Assembly: GCF_008728515.1 (NCBI RefSeq) | Contig: NC_044980.1 | Coordinates: 33,248,290-33,312,289, forward strand | DNA length: 64,000 nucleotides | Source of the DNA: Papio anubis | Lineage: Eukaryota > Chordata > Mammalia > Primates > Cercopithecidae | Direction: 5' to 3' | In this document: piece by piece, positions 57,505 to 64,000 of the stretch | Position numbering within the stretch: the first letter of the stretch is position 1 | Layout of the letters: every line of letters starts with the position of its first letter | Notes under the pieces: model-generated | What the model was told of the DNA's origin: nothing | Database searches by the model: none | Seen by the model: the letters and a program-made list of their open reading frames with translations, nothing else | Made by a program: the position numbers and the translations under genes

Positions 57505-59679
57505 CATGACTTTTACATTCTAATGAACCAGTCCAGGTAGTCGAAACATCTTCTTGAATTGGAAATACAGTGCAGACAGAAAAAATAACAAGAAAAAAAT
57601 GTAATTTTAAGAAGCACAAATAGTAACCTACTAATGCCATCAGCAGAACCACGTCCTTACTGGAATGTGAGCAGAGGTCAGCTGACCAATGCAAACCTTG
57701 GGTTCCCTTAAAAAGTAGAACACTTACAATAATGTTCAGGAATCTGTGAGATAATACTTAATCTTTCATTTCAAAAATTTCCAACTGTACATCCATCAAC
57801 GTATTTTCCTCTGAAACGAGATTAAACCACCTGCTAACCACTTGATTTACATGTGACAAACAGTGATCCAAAGACCACACTTTGAAAAGGACTCAGCCTT
57901 CATGTCAAGTGTCAAGTGATAAGTAGAACAGATGGTGTGGGGATGTTTGGAACCCTAGAATCACTGGCTTTTTAGTTGAAAGGAACTATAAGAATAATCT
58001 AGAACAATACTGAAAATTAATTGTGGGCTGTATGACTCAGAGTCACTTAGGATGAACGTGTGAAACTGAGTCAAGCAGAGGAGAAAGGTGACTATGAAAT
58101 AGTAATAATAAGAATTTTAAATGTCACTGGCTTTGTTACTCAAGACATAGATTGAGGACAGACAATGCATTGGGACATTCATCATCCCACATGTCATGAA
58201 GACCAAGTGTCTGGCTATCTCTAAGACATTTCTTCCCAAAGAAATTATTTTTCCAGTTTTTTTCTCTACAATTCTCATTCCTATAACCAGTTCTCCAAAA
58301 AGATGGACCCTTCACCAGTTCTAGAATATTTAATGTAATATCTAATTATCTTAGCAAAAACCCTTTATTAGGGGACTCTTTTTGGTGACTAGGGTAAGTT
58401 TCTCTGAATCAAGGAAATCTGGTTTTACGGCAGTGAAGAAGGCTGGAAGCCAGGAGCTTATGGTCCAAGTTGGACAACTTTATTAAGGGGTAATGAGGCA
58501 TCCTGGCCTGTGAAGTAGGCCAGGAGGTGCTGAAGTTTTTAGATCCCACAGTTCCTCCAGCAGATCCAGGTAAACATATTTCTTACCATTGTAAACATGC
58601 CAGTGTTCGTGCCATGTTTACCATGCCATTAACCAGTAAAAGGGACTTTGGTTGTTTTATGGGGCAAAAGACCTGCCTCCCTGCCTTGGCTTCCCTCACT
58701 CCAGTCCTGGACCATCCTTGACAGGAAAGAAGTTTGTACTGTTCTGTGAGAGGGCTCCATCTGCACAAGCACGTGTCTACCACACTTGCGGACACTCTGC
58801 TGTTACAGCATGAAGAACAGCAGCAAATGAGTCTTCTGGGATGTTTCAATAAGATTTATTTCTCCATCCTATTTATTTCCTCTCTGTGGATATCATGTGA
58901 GGCTCTTCAGATCCAGTTCCCTACCCCACACCCTTACCTTTGCTCTTTTTCTTTGAAGTACTCTGAAGACCACATGCTCTTGAATTCTGGTTCTGTCACC
59001 ATCACTTGAAAGTTGCTGATTTAGGGTGAAGAGCAGAGGAGCAGAGCAAAGGTGTGGGAGAGAGAGAAAGGGAAGAGGAGCAAGGAGCAAGACGGAGACT
59101 TGTTTCATCACTTTTCTGTCATATTTCCTGCCAAGGTCAATATGTTTAACCACGCTTTGCTTTCCTGGCTCATTGGGCAGCCACTCAGTATACAGACACC
59201 CAGGGGTCTCAGATAAATGTCATTCTCCTCAAAATGTAATAGCCTTCAGCCCAGACAAAAGCCTGAGTCAGACAAATAATAGGCTGGTAAGAGATTTGGC
59301 TGGCTCTCAGAGCAGACTGGAGCAAGGAGGAGGCAGAAATGTTACCTGGCAGGCAAGCTCTGAGTTTTTTCCCTTTCTTTAGGAGTGGGTCTAGGTCACA
59401 GGCCTAGTCAATGTGTTAGGTTGCACAAAGTAGACTTTCAAATGCCACTATTGGCATCACAAATACCCTGACATGCTGTTTGTCATTCTGCATAATGCAC
59501 AGCCAACTGTCCTGTCTATTTCTATGGGTAAATCTGAGAAGACACCCTTTACAGCACATGCAGGAGTCCTCTCCAACTCTCTTTGAGGTGTAAGATGGGC
59601 ACAATTCACTCTCTTTCCCTGTCTGGTCACAGCCATTTGTTCTATCCATAATAGCATTATCATATTGCTTTCACTGAAT
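57505..59679. other. Intergenic, unassigned
   Basis: No gene or named repeat. The frame at 59026-59382 (118 codons) lacks recognisable protein features. Confidence 0.55.
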
Positions 59680-59960
59680 ATCACAGGTTTGGACTGCACA
59701 GGTCCATTTATAGGTGAATCTTTTTCAAAAATACAGCTGTCTCTCCATATCCCCAAGTTCCCCATCGACAATTAACATGGGTTGAAAATACAGTATTCAA
59801 GGGATGCTAAACCCACAAATATGCTGGATCAACTTTTTGTGTATGTGGGTTCTGCAGGGTAGACTGTGGGATTTGAGGATACATTGATTTTCGTATCCTT
59901 AGGAGTCCTATAACCAATCCCTCAAGAATATGGAGGTCCGACCATATTTACTCCTCTGAG
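59680..59960. mobile_element. Tigger/MER2-like DNA transposon remnants
   Basis: GTTTGGACTGCACAGGTCCA, then CTGTCTCTCCATATCCCCAA and GTATCCTTAGGAGTCCTATA are degenerate forms of Tigger-class MITE sequences. Probably two elements joined or nested. Orientation and subfamily not resolved. Confidence 0.5.
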
Positions 59961-60351
59961 TTCAAAAGTTCTTTTAGGTCAGAAGCTTAGGCTAGGTATT
60001 TTGTTTTCCTAGAATCTAGTGCTGTGCCCAGCACAAAACCAGCTTTCAATGAATATACTTTTAATGACTGCAAAAAGGAATTAGTAATTCTCTTCAGCAA
60101 GACAGTCACAGAGATGCCCAATTATAGCTCCTCCAAGTCTTCACAATGGAATCAAAGAGTTAGGTGTTGAAAATACAAGTTGACCAAAACATAGTCCCTC
60201 CACTCCAGGGACTCAAGGTCAAGAGGAAGAGGTCAAGATGAGAAACAGAGAATTACAGCCACATGAAAAGTTATGGTGAAGGTTTGAACTGCATGCAGGA
60301 GAGCAGATGCAAAGCTGAAGATGCCAAACAGGTTTCCTCCTCCTTAACAAT
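59961..60351. other. Intergenic, unassigned
   Basis: No gene or named repeat recognised. Confidence 0.55.
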
Positions 60352-61111
60352 TGTGTTCATTTACCAAGACTGCTGTAACACAGTATGACAGACTGGGAAG
60401 CTTAGACAGTAGACATTTATTTTCTCACAGTTTTGGAGGCTGGGAGCCCAGGATCAAGGTGTACAGAGTGTGTGTCTCCTTGGATTGCAGATGACCACCA
60501 TCTTGCTGAGTCTCTACATGGTTGTCCATGTGTGCACATATCTGGTGTCTCTCCGTGTCTCTAAATGTCTTCTTCTTACAAGGATACCAGTCAGATTGGA
60601 TTATGGCCCACCCTAACAGCCTCATTTTAACTTAATTAACTTACCTCTTAGTTCCTTCAGGCTACTATAACAAACTGCCAAATACAAGATGGGTTAAAGA
60701 ACAAGTATTTATTTCTCACAGTTTTGGAGGCTGGATAGTCCAAGATCAAGGCACCATCAGATTCAGTATCTGTTGAAGGCCTGCTTCCTGGTCTATAGAC
60801 ACCTATCTTCTCTGTGCCTTCACATGGCGATAGGGGCTGGGGAGTTCTCTGAGGTCTCTTTTATAGGGTCACTAATCCCGTTCATGAGGGCTTTGCCCTC
60901 ATGACCTAATCACCTCCTAAGGGATCTCTTGCTAACACCATCAGCTTGGGGGTTTAGAGCTCAACTTATGAATTTGGGGAAATACAAACATTCAGTCCAT
61001 AACACCTTTTAAAGACTTTATCTCCAAATACAGTCATGCTGAGGTACTGGGGGTTAGGACTTCAACATATAAATTGGGGTGGAGGGTTGGGACACAGTTG
61101 AGCTCATAACA
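60352..61111 (-). mobile_element. MLT1/MST-like LTR interrupted by a second MaLR LTR
   Basis: The outer LTR runs 60352-60648 and 61005-61111 (TTTATCTCCAAATACAGTCA, then GGGGTTAGGACTTCAACATA, ending CATAACA), reverse orientation. An inner LTR occupies about 60649-61004. Confidence 0.7.
60649..61004 (-). mobile_element. MST/MLT1-like LTR nested in the one above
   Basis: GTTCCTTCAGGCTACTATAA to CAAACATTCAGTCCATAACA, 356 bp, reverse orientation. The flanks CCTCT (60644-60648) and CCTTT (61005-61009) look like a 5-bp target duplication with one change. Confidence 0.7.
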
Positions 61112-61480
61112 ATAACAATGACCCATAAAGATCCTGGATGCACCTCAGGCCTTAGCATCCCTGGCTGTACCATGTGCTGAGTCTGCCATAATCACCACTG
61201 CTTGGGCCCAGGAACTGCTGTCTCCCCAAGAATAGGCAGGCCTCTGAGGGGCATTGTTAAATGATGGGAAGTGGCCACCTTGCTCAGGACCTGACTGCAG
61301 ATTTACTCATGCGATTAAATTATAGCCTTCTAAAGACACAATCAGTGCATAGAATGTTACTACAGTGTTATACCAGCTTTCTCAAAGAGACCTTTCATGC
61401 AAATACTTCCTAATTTAAATGACATCACTGCCTGACTCTGTAAGGCTGGCCTTGAACAAAATAATAGACCAAAAAAAAGT
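61112..61480. other. Intergenic, unassigned
   Basis: No gene or named repeat recognised. Confidence 0.55.
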
Positions 61481-61772
61481 AGTCATGTATTGCTTAATGA
61501 TGGGAATGCATTCTGAGAAATGCTTCGAGAGGTGATTTTGTTGTTGTGTAAACACCTTAGAGTGTGCTCACACAAACCTAGATGGTATAGCCTACTGCAC
61601 ACCTAGGCTGTATACCATAGTCTATTGCTTCCAGGCTGCAAACCTGTAGCAGGTTACTGTAGTGAAGATCATAGGCAATTGTAACACAATGGTATTTATG
61701 TATCTAAATGTGTCCAAACACAGAAAAGGCAGAGTAAAAATTTGCTATTAAAAATTAAAAATGGTATGCCTG
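61481..61772 (+). mobile_element. Tigger/mariner-type DNA transposon fragment
   Basis: AGTCATGTATTGCTTAATGA at the left end, then TACACCTAGG-like and AATTGTAACACAATGGTA blocks, match a common TcMar MITE. Its right end is cut off by the THE1 LTR at 61773. Confidence 0.65.
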
Positions 61773-63365
61773 TGTATTAGTCTGTTTTCATGCTGTTAAT
61801 AAAGACATACCCAAGAGTGGGGGCAATTTACAAAAGAAAGAGGTTTAATTGGACTCACAGTTCCACCTGGCTGGGGAGGCCTCACAATCATGGCAGAAGG
61901 CAAGGAGAAGAAAGTCACGTCTTACGTGGATGGTAGCAAATAGAGGGCTTAGGCAAAGAAAATTCCACTTTTAAAACTATCAGATCACTTGAGACTCATT
62001 CACTATCACAAGAATGGCATGTGAAAAATCTGCCTCCATGATTCAATTACCTCCCACTGGGTCCCTTCCACAACATGTGGGAATCCAAGATGAGATATGG
62101 GTGGGAACACAGCCAAGCCATATCATTCCATCCCGGCCCCTCCCAAATCTTATGTCCTCATATTTCAAAACCAATCATGCCTTGCCAACAGTCCCCCAAA
62201 GTCTTAACTTACTTCAGCATTAACTCAAAAATCCACAGTCCAAAGTCTCATCCAAGACAAGGCAAGTCCCTTCTGCCTATGAGCCTGTGAAATCAAAAGC
62301 AAGTTAGTTACTTCCTAGATACAATGGAAGTACAGACATTGGGTAAATATAGCCATTCCAAATGGGAGAAATTGGCCAAAACAACAAGGCTACAGGCCCC
62401 ATGTAAGTCCAAAATCTAGTGGGGCAGTCAAACCTTAAAGCTCCAAAACAATCTCTTTTGATTCCATGTCTCATATCTAGGTCATGCTGATGCAAGAGAT
62501 GTGTTCCCATGGCATTGGGCAGCTCGGTCCCTGTGACTTTGCAGGGTACAGCCTCTTTCACAGCTGCTTTCATGGGCTGGCACTGAATATCTGTGGCTTT
62601 TCCAGGTGCACGGTGCAAGCTGTCAGTGGATCTACCATTCTGAGGCCTGGAGAACAGTGACCTTTGTCTTGCAGCTTTACTAAGCAGTACACCAGTAGAG
62701 AGTCTGTGTGAGTACTCTGACCCCACATTTCCTTTCCACACTGTCCAAGCATAGGTTCTCCATAAGGGCCCCACCCCTGCAGCAAACTTCTGCCTTGACA
62801 TCCAGATATTTCCATGTATCTTCTGAAATCTAGGTGGAGGTTCCCAAACCCCAATTCTTGACTTTAGTGCATTCTCAGGCTCAGCACCAGATGGAAGCTG
62901 CAAGGTTTGAGGCTTGCCCCCTCTGAAACCATGGCCCCAGCTCTATGTCAGCACCTTTCAGCCATGGCTGGAGCACCTGAGACACAGAGCTCTAAGTCCC
63001 CTGGCTGCACATAGCACAAGGACCCTGAGCCCAGCCCATGAAACCACTTTTTCCTCCTAGGCCTCTGGGCCTGTGATGGGAGGGGCTTCTGTGAAGACCT
63101 CTGATGTGCCCCGGAAACATTTTCCCCATGGTCTTGGGCATTAACATTTGGCTCCTCGCTACTTATGAAAATTTCTGCAGCTGGCTTGGATATCTCCTCA
63201 GAAAATGGAATCCTGTTTATCCTGTGTGTCTTTTTCCTACGAGAAGGAGAGCAAGGAGAAAAAGATGGGCTTGCTGGCTTTGTAAGTACTTTAAGGCTTG
63301 GCTGAGTGCAAACAGCTCACATGTTTGAGCAGACCAATTATTAGGCAATTCTCTTAACTCTGCTT
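61773..63365 (-). mobile_element. THE1 (ERVL-MaLR) 3' part: internal region plus LTR
   Basis: The LTR is 61773-62125 (TGTATTAGTCTGTTTTCATG to CCAAGCCATATCA). From 62126 the sequence continues without a break into THE1-type internal sequence up to about 63365. Since the element is reversed, this is the 3' LTR with the adjoining internal end; the 5' portion is missing at a pyrimidine-rich tract. The 199-codon minus-strand frame 62304-62903 lies in the internal region and is a decayed remnant of a MaLR open frame, not a host gene. Confidence 0.85.
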
Positions 63366-63369
63366 CCAC

Positions 63370-63500
63370 AAGAGTCTCTCTCTCTTCCCCCTCTCTCTCT
63401 TTCTCTCTCTTCTCTCTCTCACTTCTCTCTCTCTCCCTTTTCTCTCTTTCTCTCTCCTCTCTGTCTCTGTCTCTCTCCTCTCTGTCTCTTTCTCTCTCCT
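63370..63500. repeat. Polypyrimidine (TCTC)n tract
   Basis: About 130 bp of almost pure C and T with TCTC, TTTC and TGTC variants, at the edge of the THE1 internal region. Confidence 0.95.
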
Positions 63501-64000
63501 TGACTTACTCAATTCACTTTCATCCTGATCTATTATGTGTTGTAGACCCAGTTCTAGTTGTTAAAGTACTGGGTCATCAGTCTAATGCCCTGGCCAGGGA
63601 GCCAAGGCTTGAAGATTGTATTGTGGGGAGCCAGGGGGAAGTTGGGTAGAAACTGGGGGAGGAGAGCATCTTACACAATGGGAGAGCAAATTTTTCTAGC
63701 CATTTACAAACTTGGGGCCCTGGCAAGGGTGGTGGGGAATGGGCCCCACATAGCTGCCCATGTCGAGAGCTGTATACCTAAATTGGGAGGGATACCAGTG
63801 ACAAGACCCCCAGGGTTCATAACCTAGATGCCTAAGGATGCAGCATAGAACTTCCTTAGATCCCTTTGGAGATACAACTTGCTAGAGGAAATGAAAGTCT
63901 GAACCATTAGTACCTAGGAGGCAGGGATCAGAGGAAGTAGATTCAGAGGTAAGGAGAATTTTGGGGCTACACTTTCAAGAAAGTCATGGTCAGGACCCAG
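63501..64000. other. Intergenic, unassigned, to window end
   Basis: No gene or named repeat recognised. The frame at 63558-63827 has no known family. Confidence 0.5.

Noticed and set aside
62304..62903. 199-codon minus-strand frame
   Set aside because: It falls wholly within the internal region of a reversed THE1 element, so it is a relic retroelement frame rather than a host gene.
1..64000. Search for an undescribed multi-gene system
   Set aside because: The window contains two known vertebrate genes and ordinary primate repeats; nothing else shows coherent coding or RNA-gene structure that I can support.

Overview
The window is primate nuclear DNA. It is dense in Alu, L1, MIR, MaLR/ERV LTRs and fossil DNA transposons, and its genes are split into short exons with GT-AG introns. 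It holds parts of two recognisable genes, both on the minus strand, in the order seen on human chromosome 5p13: C1QTNF3 upstream, then AMACR. Exon 1 of AMACR differs from the human protein as I remember it at several positions, while C1QTNF3 is almost unchanged. Together with an AluY-like insertion (23648-23980) and a MER11-like HERV-K LTR (9953-11075), this suggests a non-human catarrhine primate, probably an Old World monkey. The species call is inference.

Layout. Positions 1-7902 hold the first three coding exons of AMACR (alpha-methylacyl-CoA racemase) with their introns; the remaining exons lie beyond the left edge. A CpG island at about 7560-8140 covers exon 1 and the promoter. Positions 8150-20480 are intergenic and mostly repeats: a 5'-truncated L1 split by a solo ERVK LTR and by an Alu-in-Alu, several MLT1/MaLR LTRs, and a three-copy tandem repeat at 18837-19187. 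Positions 20489-43866 hold the complete coding set of C1QTNF3 (CTRP3) in six exons. Exon 1 carries two in-frame donors that predict the 246- and 319-residue forms. A TATA box lies about 110 bp upstream of the start codon. Positions 44000-64000 show no gene I recognise: they contain MIR, MER5A-like, MLT1, hAT- and Tigger-like elements, nested MaLR LTRs, and the 3' part of a THE1 provirus with its LTR.

How the genes relate. The two are functionally unrelated: AMACR handles branched-chain fatty acids and bile-acid intermediates, and C1QTNF3 is a secreted adipokine of the C1q/TNF family. They lie head to tail on one strand with about 12.5 kb between the C1QTNF3 3' UTR and the AMACR promoter. A C1QTNF3-AMACR read-through transcript is annotated in human, and this arrangement would allow one.

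I found no CRISPR array, operon or other prokaryotic-type system and no convincing undescribed biological system. The best items for a second look are structural: a 120-bp near-identical direct repeat 910 bp apart, a roughly 190-bp inverted repeat, the three-copy tandem repeat, a CTG/TTG repeat just inside C1QTNF3 intron 1, and long in-frame open extensions upstream of both start codons. Repeat subfamily names were assigned from memory of consensus sequences and are less certain than class and orientation.
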